A stretch of 64,000 nt of DNA from Poseidonibacter antarcticus (GCF_003667345.1 NZ_RCWF01000001.1:186001-250000); one strand, 5' to 3'. Shown: positions 43,494-53,899, counted from the first letter of the stretch. Numbers and translations: made by a program. The notes: a model not told the origin generated them from the letters alone.

Positions 43494-46340
43494 ATGAAAT
43501 TTACAAAGAAAAGTTTATTCATTTATTTATTAGTTTTCAATTTACTAATATTATTTGGATTATTTACTTACCTTTTTAAAATAGAGAATCATATAAAACA
43601 TTATAATACTTATAAAAAAAATATATCAAATTTAATATTAATTGAAAGAGAATTTAAGCATTTCTTTTTATTAAAAGATCAATTTATAAATTTTGATACT
43701 ATTGTAAATGAAACTAAAGAATTTGAATCAAATTTAAACGCCTTATATTCAAGTAATTTAGAAAAAGATTTTGGTAGTGATATTATAAAAGAACTAAATT
43801 TAACAAAAAGTACTTACGAAAAAAAACTTTTACTTATTGAGGATTATAAATCAATCCAGGCATCAATTTTAAACTCTTTACACTATTTACTTGATTTAAA
43901 TAAAACAATAAAAAACAATAAAAAATATGATATTAAACTTAGAAATGGAGTTGATGATATTATTTTTTTAATTCTTCATAATTATATTAATATATCAAAT
44001 GATTTTCAAAAAGTAAGAAAAAAAATTAAATCATTAGAGAAAGAAAACCCACTATTAGATAACAATCAAATAAAATACTTTTTCATTCATTCAAATAAAA
44101 TGATTTTATTATTAGAGAAGTCTTTTAAAATAACAAGAGATTCTAATAAAATATTATTAGATAAACCTTTAAATGAAATGAATTATAACCTTGATGAAAT
44201 ATATAATAATTACTTAAAACAACAATTGATTATTTCTTTTTTATTCTTTATTTCATCTATTTTAATTATGTTATGTTTAGTAAAAATATATTTGGATACA
44301 TTAAAAATAAAAGATGAATTATTAGCATTTAAATATGCAGTTGAACATAGTGATAATTCTGTAATATTGACAGATTCAAATAGAAAAATTTTATATGTAA
44401 ATGAAATTTTTGAATCAACTACAGGTTATTTAAAAAATGAAATTTTAGGCAAGGATCCAAAGGTTTTATCTTCAGGATTATCAGATAAAACTATTATTAC
44501 AGATTTAAATGAAAAATTAAAAGAAGGTAAAAAATGGAAAGGTGAACTTATAAATAAAAAAAAGGACGGCACAATTTTTTATGAAAAAGCTTCAATTGTT
44601 CCTATATTTATAAATAAAAAACTACGAAATTATCTTGCTATTAAACTTGATATTACAAAATATATAAAACAGCGTGAAGAATTAAAAGAATCTTCAATTG
44701 TATTTGAAAATACTGAAGAAGGTATTGTAATAACAGATGCTAAACAAAATATCTTATTAGTAAATCAAGCCTTCCAAAAAATATCAGGATATACAAAAGA
44801 AGAATTATTAGGCAATAAACCATCATTATTAAAATCATTCAAACATGATAGATTCTTCTACAAAAAAATGTGGCATAATATAAAAGAAAAAGGTTATTGG
44901 AAAGGTAAAATTTATGATCAAGCCAAAGATGGAACCATAATTCCAACATGGTTAAATATTACAGCTGTAAAAGATAAAAATAATAAAATTGTAAAATATA
45001 TTTCAATTCATACAAATTTACAAGATATTATAGATAATCAAGAAAAAGCAGATTATTTAGCATATCATGATAGTCTAACAAACTTACCTAATAGAATAAA
45101 ACTTGAAGAACATTTAGCTCATGTTCTTTCAGTTGCAAAAAGAAATCACCTTGAAATGTCTATTTTATTCTTAGATCTTGATAGATTCAAAATTATCAAT
45201 GACACCTTGGGACATCAAGTAGGAGATATACTCTTACAAAATGTAGCAAAAAGAATTAAAAAAGTATTAAGAGATGTTGATATGGTTGCTAGAATGGGTG
45301 GAGACGAATTTATTATTGTATTAGAAACAGCAAGAGATAAAAAATCAGCTGCTTATGTTTGTCAAAAAATACTTGATACAATAAGAGAACCTATTAAAAT
45401 TGCTGAACATACTTTAAATATAAGTGCAAGTATTGGTATTGCAATGTTCCCTTCAAGTGGTAATAATATTACTACATTGATTAAAAATGCTGATACAGCT
45501 ATGTATCATGCGAAGAAACTAGGTAAAAATAATTACCAATACTATAATAATGAATTATCAATAAATGTACATGATCAATTAAAAATTGAACAAGCTTTAA
45601 AACTTGCACTTCTTAATAATGAATTATATTTAAATTATCAACCTCAATACACTTTAAAAAATAGAAAAATAATATCATTTGAAGCTTTAGTTAGATGGAA
45701 TAGTAAAAAAATCGGATCTATTTCTCCAAATGTATTTATTCCTGTTGCAGAAGATACAGGAATGATTATAGAAATTGGTGAGTATATTTTCGAACAAGCT
45801 TGTAGAGATTTCATTGAATTTAAAAAAGTAAATAAACAACTTCAATATATTGCAATTAATATATCTAGTATTCAATTTAGAGACAAAGATTTTATATCTA
45901 AAATAAAAAATATACTAAAGAAAACAAATATATTATCTTCTCAAATAGAAATAGAAATTACTGAAAGATATATTATGGAATTTAATAAACTAAATATAAC
46001 TATATTAGAAGAATTAAAAACATTAGGATTTAGAATGTCAATTGATGATTTTGGGACAGGTTATTCATCTATGAATTATCTAAGTAAATTACCTATTGAT
46101 ACTATTAAAGTAGATAAATCTTTTGTTGATGATATTCCAATAGATAATAATAATATGCAAATTTCTAAAGCGATTATTGCCTTATCAAAAAGTTTAGGAT
46201 ATAAAACTGTTGCAGAAGGTATAGAAAAAAAAGAACAAGAAGACTATTTATTAAGCTTAGATTGTAATATTGGGCAAGGATATTTATTCTCAAAACCTCT
46301 TGATTTTGGAAATGCTATAAAATTTTTAAAACAAAAATAA
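43494..46340 (+). CDS. Membrane PAS-PAS-GGDEF-EAL protein (c-di-GMP turnover)
   Basis: 948 residues. Membrane helices near 9-27 and 246-268 frame a helical periplasmic sensor domain. Two PAS domains follow (about 275-390 and 400-510), then GGDEF with intact RMGGDEF (about 600) and EAL with FEALVRW (about 728) and the DDFGTGYSS loop with its catalytic acidic residues. Both domains look active, so it may make and degrade c-di-GMP, with one side switched by the sensor. Adjacent to the peroxidase, which suggests a redox cue, but that is guesswork. Confidence 0.94.
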   Translation: MKFTKKSLFIYLLVFNLLILFGLFTYLFKIENHIKHYNTYKKNISNLILIEREFKHFFLLKDQFINFDTIVNETKEFESNLNALYSSNLEKDFGSDIIKELNLTKSTYEKKLLLIEDYKSIQASILNSLHYLLDLNKTIKNNKKYDIKLRNGVDDIIFLILHNYINISNDFQKVRKKIKSLEKENPLLDNNQIKYFFIHSNKMILLLEKSFKITRDSNKILLDKPLNEMNYNLDEIYNNYLKQQLIISFLFFISSILIMLCLVKIYLDTLKIKDELLAFKYAVEHSDNSVILTDSNRKILYVNEIFESTTGYLKNEILGKDPKVLSSGLSDKTIITDLNEKLKEGKKWKGELINKKKDGTIFYEKASIVPIFINKKLRNYLAIKLDITKYIKQREELKESSIVFENTEEGIVITDAKQNILLVNQAFQKISGYTKEELLGNKPSLLKSFKHDRFFYKKMWHNIKEKGYWKGKIYDQAKDGTIIPTWLNITAVKDKNNKIVKYISIHTNLQDIIDNQEKADYLAYHDSLTNLPNRIKLEEHLAHVLSVAKRNHLEMSILFLDLDRFKIINDTLGHQVGDILLQNVAKRIKKVLRDVDMVARMGGDEFIIVLETARDKKSAAYVCQKILDTIREPIKIAEHTLNISASIGIAMFPSSGNNITTLIKNADTAMYHAKKLGKNNYQYYNNELSINVHDQLKIEQALKLALLNNELYLNYQPQYTLKNRKIISFEALVRWNSKKIGSISPNVFIPVAEDTGMIIEIGEYIFEQACRDFIEFKKVNKQLQYIAINISSIQFRDKDFISKIKNILKKTNILSSQIEIEITERYIMEFNKLNITILEELKTLGFRMSIDDFGTGYSSMNYLSKLPIDTIKVDKSFVDDIPIDNNNMQISKAIIALSKSLGYKTVAEGIEKKEQEDYLLSLDCNIGQGYLFSKPLDFGNAIKFLKQK

Positions 46341-46341
46341 A

Positions 46342-46363
46342 AAATATGTAATTTTACATATTT
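46342..46363. terminator. Hairpin between convergent EAL and hrpB genes
   Basis: AAATATGTAA (46342-46351), TT, TTACATATTT (46354-46363), a perfect 10-bp stem that also includes the hrpB stop codon; T/A tracts on both sides. Confidence 0.6.
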
Positions 46364-48891
46364 CTTTTAAGTTTATTTGTAGCAATTGCTTTATAAGGAT
46401 TTTCGGGCCAATAATGTTTTTTATATTTCCCTCTTAACTCTTTTCTAACCTCAACATAAGAGTTTTTCCAAAAGCTTTCTAAATCATATGTTATTTGAAT
46501 AGGTCTTTGTGCTGGACTTAAAAGATGTATTTGTAAAGCCAAAGTATTATTTAAAATTTTAGGTGTTTGTTTTAATCCAAATATTTCTTGAATTTTCACT
46601 TTTAAAATAGGTATTTTAATATCAGAATAATCAATTTTTATATTTGAACCACTTGGAACTTTTATACTATTTGGAAGTAGTTTTTCTATAGTTTGCAAGT
46701 CATTCCAAGGTATTAAAGATGTTAAATAAGAGTAAGTATCTACATTTTTTAGCTGTTTTACTGAAGTTATATTTTGTAAAAAAGGTTCAATATTTTTAAT
46801 ATCTTTTAATAAACCATTTTGTGTAAAATCAGGTAGTTTTATATCTACAGTATTCTTTTGTTCTTCATTTTTAATATGATAATTTATAAAACATACTTTT
46901 GATATTAAATCTTGCGCTTTTTTACTCCAAGATAATAGTTCTAATCCCTCTTTTTTAATCAAATCTATCAATAATAATGGATATTTCTCTTTTTTTATTT
47001 TTAAATTTGGATTTGAATATAGTTCAAGTTTGAAAAAATAAGTAGCAGTTTTTATATCTAAGCTATTTCTTTCTTTTTTATAAGTTACCAAATCAATTTG
47101 TCTTAAATATGAAGAGAAATACTTTTTTATATACTCTAAAGAAATAGAACAAGCGTGAATTATATGAGAGTTTAACTCTTTTGCATTTATTCTTGGAACT
47201 ACTAAATATTCACTATTAAAAAGCATATCTTTATTATTTAGTAGTGCACCTTTTTCATTACTTAGTTTATATTTATTATCATTTTTCTCACGAAGTTTTG
47301 CCAATCTATTTGGATATGCATATAATAAAAGTACGCCTAACATTTCTTTTTCTAATTTTATATTATTTTTCGCAATTTTAGTAATGTCTATTGTTCTTTC
47401 AAGTTTATTATAAAGATATGTACTTTGGTCTAATACTTGTTTTGCTCTATATTTATTAATAAACTCATTATTAAAACTTTTTTCTTTTAAGATTAAATAT
47501 CTTTCATATAAATCACAAGAAGAAAAGCTATTTTTAAAAATGTCATTTTCAAGTAACAAAGAAGCTAATAAACAAGCATCTTTTGCAAAACCCAAATCAT
47601 TTGCTTTAAATATCATATTTGCAAATCGTGGATGAATTCCCAAGGATAAAGATTGCTTTCCATATCTTGTAATATTTCCTTTTGCATCTAACATATCAAT
47701 ATCTTTTAAAAGTTGTTTAGAAGAATCAATTATTTCATCACTTGGAATATCTAATAATTTTAATTCACTTAAATCTTCAACTCCCCAAAGTGTAACATCA
47801 AGTAAAAATGAAGATAAATCAGCTCTTAAAATCTCAGGTTTTGAAGACTCTTTTAATATTCTATTTTTATGCCATAACTTATAACACTTTCCACTACTTA
47901 ATCTTCCAGCTCGCCCTGCTCTTTGTATTGCCGATTGCTTTGAGATAAATGTGTATTCTAAATGATTCATATCATTTGAAGGATTAAATCTTATTTGTTT
48001 TTCTAAGCCAGAATCAATTACAACTTTTATACCTTCAATAGTAAGTGAAGTTTGGGCAATATTCGTTGAAAGAATTACTTTTCTATTTATAGACTTATTT
48101 ATAGCTTTGTCTTGTTCTTCTTTTGTTAGATTTGAATGTAAAGGTAATATTTCGATATTAGTATTTGATAATTTATAATTTAATTTTTCGCTTATATTCC
48201 TGATTTCTTTCATTCCAGCTAAAAAAACTAAAATATCACCCTCATCTTCCTTTATTGATTTTAAAATTAGACTTAATAATATATCATTTAATGCTTCTTG
48301 TGTTGGATGTTTAATATCTTCTTTTAAATAAATATCTTCAATATCAAACATTCTTCCTTTACTTTTTATAACTTCAACATCTCCAAGTAAAGATGCAATT
48401 TTTGAGGAGTTTAGTGTTGCAGACATTAAAAGAATTTTCAAATCATCTCTTAGTAACTCTTGAGATTGTAAAGATAAAGCAAGAGATAAATCAGTATGAA
48501 TACTTCTTTCATGAAATTCATCAAATATAATCATTGCAACATTTTCTAAGGCTTGATCACTTTGTAATTTTCTTGTTAGTATTCCCTCTGTCACTACTAA
48601 TATTTTTGTATCTTTTGAGAAACAAGAATCCATTTTTACTTGATAACCAACTGTTTGCCCAATTTTTTGACCTAGAAGTTTTGCCATTTGAAAAGCTACA
48701 GCTCTTGCTGCTACTCTTCTTGGTTCTAGCATTATGATTATTTTATCTTTTAACCATAATTCATCTAATAAAGAGATTGGAACCATTGTACTTTTACCAG
48801 CACCAGCTGGGGCTTCTAAAATTAATTTATTAGTATTTTTAAGTGTTTCTTGAATTTTAGGAATTACATCATTTATTGGTAATTTTTTCAT
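46354..48891 (-). CDS. hrpB: ATP-dependent helicase HrpB
   Basis: 845 residues of the DEAH/RHA helicase family. Walker A is APAGAGKSTMVP (about 26-37), motif II DEFHER, motif III SATL, motif VI QRAGRAGR. The C-terminal HrpB-specific domain closes with RPIQITYDL and RGKYKKHYWPENP. HrpB is a probable RNA helicase of unsettled role in bacteria. Length is typical. It is followed upstream by a 74-residue gene ending 5 bases before its start. Confidence 0.94.
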   Translation of the reverse strand: MKKLPINDVIPKIQETLKNTNKLILEAPAGAGKSTMVPISLLDELWLKDKIIIMLEPRRVAARAVAFQMAKLLGQKIGQTVGYQVKMDSCFSKDTKILVVTEGILTRKLQSDQALENVAMIIFDEFHERSIHTDLSLALSLQSQELLRDDLKILLMSATLNSSKIASLLGDVEVIKSKGRMFDIEDIYLKEDIKHPTQEALNDILLSLILKSIKEDEGDILVFLAGMKEIRNISEKLNYKLSNTNIEILPLHSNLTKEEQDKAINKSINRKVILSTNIAQTSLTIEGIKVVIDSGLEKQIRFNPSNDMNHLEYTFISKQSAIQRAGRAGRLSSGKCYKLWHKNRILKESSKPEILRADLSSFLLDVTLWGVEDLSELKLLDIPSDEIIDSSKQLLKDIDMLDAKGNITRYGKQSLSLGIHPRFANMIFKANDLGFAKDACLLASLLLENDIFKNSFSSCDLYERYLILKEKSFNNEFINKYRAKQVLDQSTYLYNKLERTIDITKIAKNNIKLEKEMLGVLLLYAYPNRLAKLREKNDNKYKLSNEKGALLNNKDMLFNSEYLVVPRINAKELNSHIIHACSISLEYIKKYFSSYLRQIDLVTYKKERNSLDIKTATYFFKLELYSNPNLKIKKEKYPLLLIDLIKKEGLELLSWSKKAQDLISKVCFINYHIKNEEQKNTVDIKLPDFTQNGLLKDIKNIEPFLQNITSVKQLKNVDTYSYLTSLIPWNDLQTIEKLLPNSIKVPSGSNIKIDYSDIKIPILKVKIQEIFGLKQTPKILNNTLALQIHLLSPAQRPIQITYDLESFWKNSYVEVRKELRGKYKKHYWPENPYKAIATNKLKRNM

Positions 48892-48896
48892 ATATC

Positions 48897-49121
48897 TTAA
48901 AAGTCAACTTTTTTAGAAAGTTTTTTAAGAACTTTTAATTTCTTATTGAATTTATTTATTTCCAAATCATTATCTGATTTTTTAATATTTGACTTAGTTT
49001 TTTTTATTTTTATGGATATAATTCTTTTTAATTTAGCTCTTTTCTCTTTATCTTCGCTACTTTTATCAATAGACTTTTCACAAAACTTTTCTATTTTCTC
49101 AAACAGTTTCCCAATTTTCAT
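48897..49121 (-). CDS. Small lysine-rich hypothetical protein, 74 aa
   Basis: A basic, lysine-rich, largely helical protein with no known motif. Its start overlaps the end of the Na/Pi cotransporter gene by 4 bases and its stop lies 5 bases before hrpB, so it is embedded in that operon. The charge makes nucleic-acid or membrane-surface binding possible; I cannot say more. Confidence 0.6.
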   Translation of the reverse strand: MKIGKLFEKIEKFCEKSIDKSSEDKEKRAKLKRIISIKIKKTKSNIKKSDNDLEINKFNKKLKVLKKLSKKVDF

Positions 49122-50872
49122 AACTCTTCTCCTAATTCTTGTATTTGCTTATCTTCAATCCATAATATTTTTGCTACTTCTATAAGTTTTTTTGAAATAT
49201 TATGTGCATATGCAGAATCATTTATTAAAGATGTTGCCATTGTTGTACTTATTTTATTTTCTCTAATAAAAGTATCTATCCTATTATTACGTAAATCATC
49301 CAATTTCTTTATGTCTTCTTTTAAAACTTCCAAATTTGATAAAACTTCTACATCATCTTTATTATTTCTTAAATCATTAATTATATTAATAGTTTTTGCA
49401 ATATTAATTCTTAAATTGTTATACTCATCTTTTATATATATATTTTCTGATTTTAAATATATTGAAATATTCTTATGTAAGTCCCTAATATCTTTAATTG
49501 CTTCTACAATATCTTTTGAAGCTAGTTTATAAGAATAAATTTTATTTTTATAATTTTCATCCATATTCTCTTGAGCTAAAATTGAAAAATGTATTATATC
49601 TCCGTATAAAGATTTTATTTTATTAGTGTAAAAATCATTAATATCAATATGTATCTGAGTATTTGAGTTTTTTACTACAGAAGAAATATCATGACTACCT
49701 AAATAATTGTGTCTATGAAGATATAATGCATGAGAAATCACTTCAACCGAATTATCATATAAATGTATTGTTTCATTTTTAATAGCCTCTAGAGCAGCAT
49801 CTGGCATTGTAATTACAACATCATCTAGATATAAAGGTTTTAGTATAGATGTTTTTTCATCTTTAAAAAGTGTTTGTAAAAATGTTTCTAGTTTATAAGT
49901 AAAAGGAGCAACAACTAAAACCCCAATAACATTAAATACTGTATGAAATAGTGCTAATTTCATTGCATAATTATCTTCTGATATTGCAATTTTACTTGCT
50001 AAAAAATCAACCATATTAGCTAGTTGATATAAGAAAACAATTGCAATTATTGCGGTTATAATATTAAATATAAAATGTGCAACAGCTAGCCTTTTACCAT
50101 TTGCATTTGAAGAAATTGCAGCAACAACGGCGGTTACAGTAGTACCAATATTTGCACCAATTGCAAGCTCCAATGCATTTATATATAAAATTTGATTTGT
50201 CATTAAAGCTGTTATAATAAGTGCCATTGTTGCAGCACTAGATTGAATAACAACAGTAGCAATAATTCCAATTAAAATATAAACTAATATTCCTAAGCTA
50301 CCCTTCATTGCAAATTGTGATAAATCAATACCATCTTTTAAAGTATCAAAACCATCTTTCATATAAGAAATTCCTAAAAAAACAAAACCTAAACCTAAAA
50401 GTACATTACCCAAACCTTTATAAACTTTATTTTCTGAAAATTTAAAAATCACTCCAAATATAATCATAGGAAAAGCAAAAGCTGCTATTTTTATTTCCAT
50501 TCCAAAACTTGATACAATCCAAGCAGTTGTAGTAGATCCAATATTTGAGCCAAAAATAACTCCAATTGCACCACTTAAAGAAATAAGTCCAGCACTTAAA
50601 AAAGATATTATTATTACCGAAATTAAAGAAGAACTTTGAATAATTGAAGTTGAAAGAAAACCTGTAAATATTGCTTTTGGAATATTATTCGTAGCTTTAG
50701 ATAATATTTTTTCCAATATTCCACCACTAAAAAGTTTAAAACCATCTTCCATAAATATCATTCCAATTAGAAAAATAGCAATTCCTGTTATTATAACTTT
50801 AGCATCATTATTTATATAAAGTATGTAAGCTAATATACATAAGATCAAGGGGTATAAGATTTTTCTTAACAT
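49118..50872 (-). CDS. Na/Pi-cotransporter family protein with PhoU-like C-terminus
   Basis: A TTG start at 50902 is possible, but ATG at 50872 has AAAAGG in front of it and begins the first membrane helix, so I use it (584 residues). Two inverted Na/Pi repeats are seen: QSSSLISVIIISFLSAG with GSNIGSTTTA, and QSSAATMALIITALM with GANIGTTVTA; the QSS motif binds substrate and sodium. The last 220 residues are helical PhoU-like. It imports phosphate with sodium, or regulates this. Confidence 0.92.
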   Translation of the reverse strand: MLRKILYPLILCILAYILYINNDAKVIITGIAIFLIGMIFMEDGFKLFSGGILEKILSKATNNIPKAIFTGFLSTSIIQSSSLISVIIISFLSAGLISLSGAIGVIFGSNIGSTTTAWIVSSFGMEIKIAAFAFPMIIFGVIFKFSENKVYKGLGNVLLGLGFVFLGISYMKDGFDTLKDGIDLSQFAMKGSLGILVYILIGIIATVVIQSSAATMALIITALMTNQILYINALELAIGANIGTTVTAVVAAISSNANGKRLAVAHFIFNIITAIIAIVFLYQLANMVDFLASKIAISEDNYAMKLALFHTVFNVIGVLVVAPFTYKLETFLQTLFKDEKTSILKPLYLDDVVITMPDAALEAIKNETIHLYDNSVEVISHALYLHRHNYLGSHDISSVVKNSNTQIHIDINDFYTNKIKSLYGDIIHFSILAQENMDENYKNKIYSYKLASKDIVEAIKDIRDLHKNISIYLKSENIYIKDEYNNLRINIAKTINIINDLRNNKDDVEVLSNLEVLKEDIKKLDDLRNNRIDTFIRENKISTTMATSLINDSAYAHNISKKLIEVAKILWIEDKQIQELGEEL

Positions 50873-50967
50873 AAAAAAATACCTTTTCTGCAATAATAGC
50901 AAATATTTAGATATAATCGCAATAATATATAAAATAAAAAGGAATTGTTATCGAAACATTTACTTCT

Positions 50968-52257
50968 ATGAACTTAAATTCTCTATTAATCGACGCATTA
51001 AAAGATTTAGAGTATGAAAAAGCAACGGAAATACAACAAAAGTCTATACCTATAGCACTTAAGAAAAAAGACATATTAGCAGCTGCACAAAGTGGTACAG
51101 GTAAAACTGCTGCATTTTTATTACCAATTTTAAATGAGATTCACGAGAATCAAGAAGGTTTAAAAGCAAAGACATTAAGAGCTTTAATTATTGTACCAAC
51201 AAGAGAATTAGCAAATCAAATATCAAAAGTTATTGAAGATTTTTCAAAATATATTTTGATTGAAAAAGCTGTTGTTTATGGTGGAGTTTCATCTACAACA
51301 CAAGCTAAAAAAATAGCACGTGGTTTGGATATCTTAGTAGCAACACCGGGAAGATTACAAGAGCATATTAGAAATAAAACTGTTGATTTATCTTCTGTTA
51401 CAACTTTGGTTGTTGATGAAGTTGATACTATGCTTGATATGGGATTCTTAGCAGATATTGAAGCAATATTTTTAGAAGCTAATCAAAGCAGACAAATTTT
51501 AATGTATTCAGCAACTATGAATCAAAATGTTAAAAAACTTGCAAAAGAGTTTTTAAAAAATCCAGTTGTTATTGAAACTTCATCTCAGCGATCAAGTGTT
51601 AAAAAAATTGTTCAAAGAATAATAGAAGTTGATCCAGATCAAAAAGCTGCATTATTATCTTATATTATTGGTTCAGAAAACTACTCACAAGTTTTAGTTT
51701 TTGTAAATACTAAAAAAGAAGCAGATGGTTTAGTTGAACACTTAAATCTTGATGGTTTACCAGCTTCATGTATTCATGGTGATATTAGACAAACTGCACG
51801 TGCAAAAGCTTTAAGAAAGTTTAGATCAGGTGATAACAGAGTATTAGTAGCAACAGATATTGCAGCACGTGGTATTGATATTCAAATGCTTCCACTTGTT
51901 GTAAATTTTGAACTACCTGAAACTGTTAATGATTATACTCATAGAATTGGAAGAACAGGTCGAGCTGGACAATCTGGTTTAGCTATTACTCTTTTAAGTG
52001 TAAAAGATTATAAAGCTATGAAAGCTATTGAAAAAGAGTTAATCCTTGATTTAGGAAGAGAAGAAGTAGAAGGCTTTGAACCAAGTGAGAAAAAACCTAG
52101 AATCTTTGTTCATAAAAGAAGACCTCTTTCACAAAAAAAAGGTTTAAAAGATAAAAATGGTAAACCAAAACAAACTAGTAAAACTACTAGAAAACCTAAT
52201 CAAAAAGTCTCTAAAAAAACTACAAAAAGAGATGCAAATAGAAACTTTAGAAAATAA
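50968..52257 (+). CDS. DEAD-box RNA helicase (RhlE-like)
   Basis: At least 429 residues: motif I AQSGTGKTAA, motif Ia PTRELANQ, motif II DEVD in VVDEVDTMLD (DEVD, not DEAD), motif III SAT, and HRIGRTGRAGQ; a basic lysine/arginine tail follows. Such enzymes remodel RNA in ribosome assembly or mRNA decay. The ATG at 50968 has no good site: AAAAAGGA at 50935-50943 is ~25 bases away, but only ~7 bases from the in-frame ATC at 50950 (encodes ETFTSM before the ATG). That extension would restore the Phe of the Q motif. The true start may be upstream and noncanonical. Confidence 0.93.
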   Translation: MNLNSLLIDALKDLEYEKATEIQQKSIPIALKKKDILAAAQSGTGKTAAFLLPILNEIHENQEGLKAKTLRALIIVPTRELANQISKVIEDFSKYILIEKAVVYGGVSSTTQAKKIARGLDILVATPGRLQEHIRNKTVDLSSVTTLVVDEVDTMLDMGFLADIEAIFLEANQSRQILMYSATMNQNVKKLAKEFLKNPVVIETSSQRSSVKKIVQRIIEVDPDQKAALLSYIIGSENYSQVLVFVNTKKEADGLVEHLNLDGLPASCIHGDIRQTARAKALRKFRSGDNRVLVATDIAARGIDIQMLPLVVNFELPETVNDYTHRIGRTGRAGQSGLAITLLSVKDYKAMKAIEKELILDLGREEVEGFEPSEKKPRIFVHKRRPLSQKKGLKDKNGKPKQTSKTTRKPNQKVSKKTTKRDANRNFRK

Positions 52258-52265
52258 GATATTTC

Positions 52266-52297
52266 AAGACAAATAAGATTTCTTATTTGTCTTTTTT
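52266..52297. terminator. Bidirectional terminator after the DEAD-box gene
   Basis: AAGACAAATAAG (52266-52277), loop ATTT, CTTATTTGTCTT (52282-52293), a perfect 12-bp stem then T run. It also ends the convergent exonuclease transcript. Confidence 0.88.
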
Positions 52298-52817
52298 AAA
52301 TAACCTTCATACATTTTAATATTTCATAAGTTTTAGAAACATCATAAGTAGCACTATGATATTGCACATCATCAAAATCAATATTATAAAAAATACAAGT
52401 TTCATCTAATTTAGGATTTTTAATATTCCCATTTTTATTTATAGCTTTTACAATATTTTTGTTTTCTTTCATTGTACAAAAATGATTTTGAAATTTAACC
52501 ATTCTATCTAGGTGTCTTAATTCAAAAGAGATATTATGAGCAACTAAAGTATCACTATCTTCACAAAACTGTACAAAATCTAAATCTTCTGTAAAATATG
52601 AAGAATAAGTTTTATCTTTTCTATGTGCTAAAATTAACTCAGGTGTTAATTTATGAACTTCATAAGAATAAGGGTTTACACTGTATCTTGAAAGATAATA
52701 TCTATGAAATTTATCTACAAGTTCATATTTATCTTTTATTTTTTTTAGTTTAACAGCTGCTACTTCTATTACATCACCAATATTTTGTGAATTTGTTTCA
52801 AAATCTAAAATTATCAT
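52296..52817 (-). CDS. DnaQ-like 3'-5' exonuclease
   Basis: 173 residues with the DEDDh plan: Exo I ILDFETNS, Exo II TLVAHNISFELRHL with the acidic residue near it, and Exo III near HSATYDVSKTYEIL. The Exo I Asp-x-Glu is intact. It resembles stand-alone epsilon-like exonucleases and RNase T relatives used in DNA or RNA 3' trimming. The start overlaps the DUF309 stop by 4 bases, so the two are co-translated. Substrate not set. Confidence 0.88.
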   Translation of the reverse strand: MIILDFETNSQNIGDVIEVAAVKLKKIKDKYELVDKFHRYYLSRYSVNPYSYEVHKLTPELILAHRKDKTYSSYFTEDLDFVQFCEDSDTLVAHNISFELRHLDRMVKFQNHFCTMKENKNIVKAINKNGNIKNPKLDETCIFYNIDFDDVQYHSATYDVSKTYEILKCMKVI

Positions 52818-53140
52818 ATTTTTATATTTTCTCTTTTTGTATAAATTAATTTTTGTATTTTTTTGTACTCTATTTTATTTTGTGAATTTATTTCTTCTAT
52901 TAAATTTTCATATTTCTTAAAAATTTGCCATATTTTCTTTGCATGCTCATATCTTTGCATTTTTATTAACTCTAAGAAAGCAATCGCATTTACAAAGGCT
53001 TTTAATATAAAAGATTCTTCTCTTGTATTTTTATCATTTTTATATATACGCCATAAATCTTCACATTTATCATGTGCATTTATAAAATTGTTTTCTTCTA
53101 ATAAAAGGAAAAGTTCTAATAATTCATCTTTTATATTCAT
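52814..53140 (-). CDS. DUF309-like helical protein
   Basis: 108 residues, all alpha-helical. NFINAHDKCEDLWR matches the start of DUF309 (E-x-H-x-x-x-E-x-x-W), and FILKAFVNAIAFLELIKMQRYEHAKKIW fits its second half. The function of that family is unknown. The next gene downstream is an exonuclease overlapping by 4 bases. The 167 bases upstream of its start show no other gene. Confidence 0.75.
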   Translation of the reverse strand: MNIKDELLELFLLLEENNFINAHDKCEDLWRIYKNDKNTREESFILKAFVNAIAFLELIKMQRYEHAKKIWQIFKKYENLIEEINSQNKIEYKKIQKLIYTKRENIKI

Positions 53141-53307
53141 ATGTAACCTATATTATTTAGTTTTATAATTATATCTAAGTAAATTTAAAGTAGATTCCGA
53201 CTTAATACTACTTTGATATTATAAGCTATATAGTTTGTTATAGTCTAGAAAAGCAACTCGTTATAAACAGAGAACAACTCTCGACAAATTATTAGAGGAT
53301 TATTAAG

Positions 53308-53838
53308 TTAAAAACTTATTGTTTCAGTAATTTTAATTCTATTTTTTCTATGATTAGAAAATTTATAATATTCTCTATTTTTATAAATAAAATAATTTTT
53401 ATAACCTACTAAAACTTTCTGTCTTCTATTTTTATGTTGTTTTCTATATCTATTATTCTCATAATTCCTTGAATAATTTGCATTAGAATAAGTATCATTG
53501 TATCTTGAATTATTAGCAACAGAAGCACCAAGTAATCCTCCTACAATTTTAGCAGCAGTTTTACCATTACCTTTACCAATTTGATTTCCAATAATAACTC
53601 CTATAGTTCCACCTACAATTGTATCAAGACCTATATCATTATTATTAGAATAATTATTTGAATAGCCATCATTGTAATCGCTTCTATAATGATTATTTTC
53701 ATAAGAATCATTTTCTTGTCTATATTCATAAACTGGTTCAGAATGTGTTACATAAGCTTTTACATAAGTTGTATGTTGTTTAGCAATAGCAAAAGTAGAG
53801 CATAGTAAAATAGTTAATAATATTTTATTCATTTTCAA
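53308..53838 (-). CDS. Glycine-zipper 2TM-domain protein, secreted or outer-membrane
   Basis: 176 residues with a signal peptide (ends AIAK at about 19). A tyrosine/asparagine-rich region, SNNYSNNND style, precedes a glycine zipper: GGTIGVIIGNQIGKGNGKTAAKIVGG with G every fourth residue, and GLLGASVANNS. The tail is basic and aromatic. Similar to SlyB/17-kDa-antigen type proteins that lie in the outer membrane, but there is no lipobox cysteine. AAAGGAGTTGAAA precedes the ATG. Confidence 0.82.
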   Translation of the reverse strand: MKMNKILLTILLCSTFAIAKQHTTYVKAYVTHSEPVYEYRQENDSYENNHYRSDYNDGYSNNYSNNNDIGLDTIVGGTIGVIIGNQIGKGNGKTAAKIVGGLLGASVANNSRYNDTYSNANYSRNYENNRYRKQHKNRRQKVLVGYKNYFIYKNREYYKFSNHRKNRIKITETISF

Positions 53839-53899
53839 CTCCTTTTAAATTATATAAAAGAAGTATATTTTTAAATAGTGTACTTATTGTGAAGATCTA

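Noticed and set aside
42583-46340. Peroxidase and GGDEF-EAL genes as a two-gene oxidative-stress signalling unit
   Set aside because: Only spacing (2 bases) supports it; no haem or redox site is seen in the sensor, so it is left as a remark.
53186-53216. Hairpin AAAGTAG/CTACTTT upstream of the DUF309 gene
   Set aside because: Only a 7-bp stem with a long loop and no T run; it is not convincing as a terminator or RNA.
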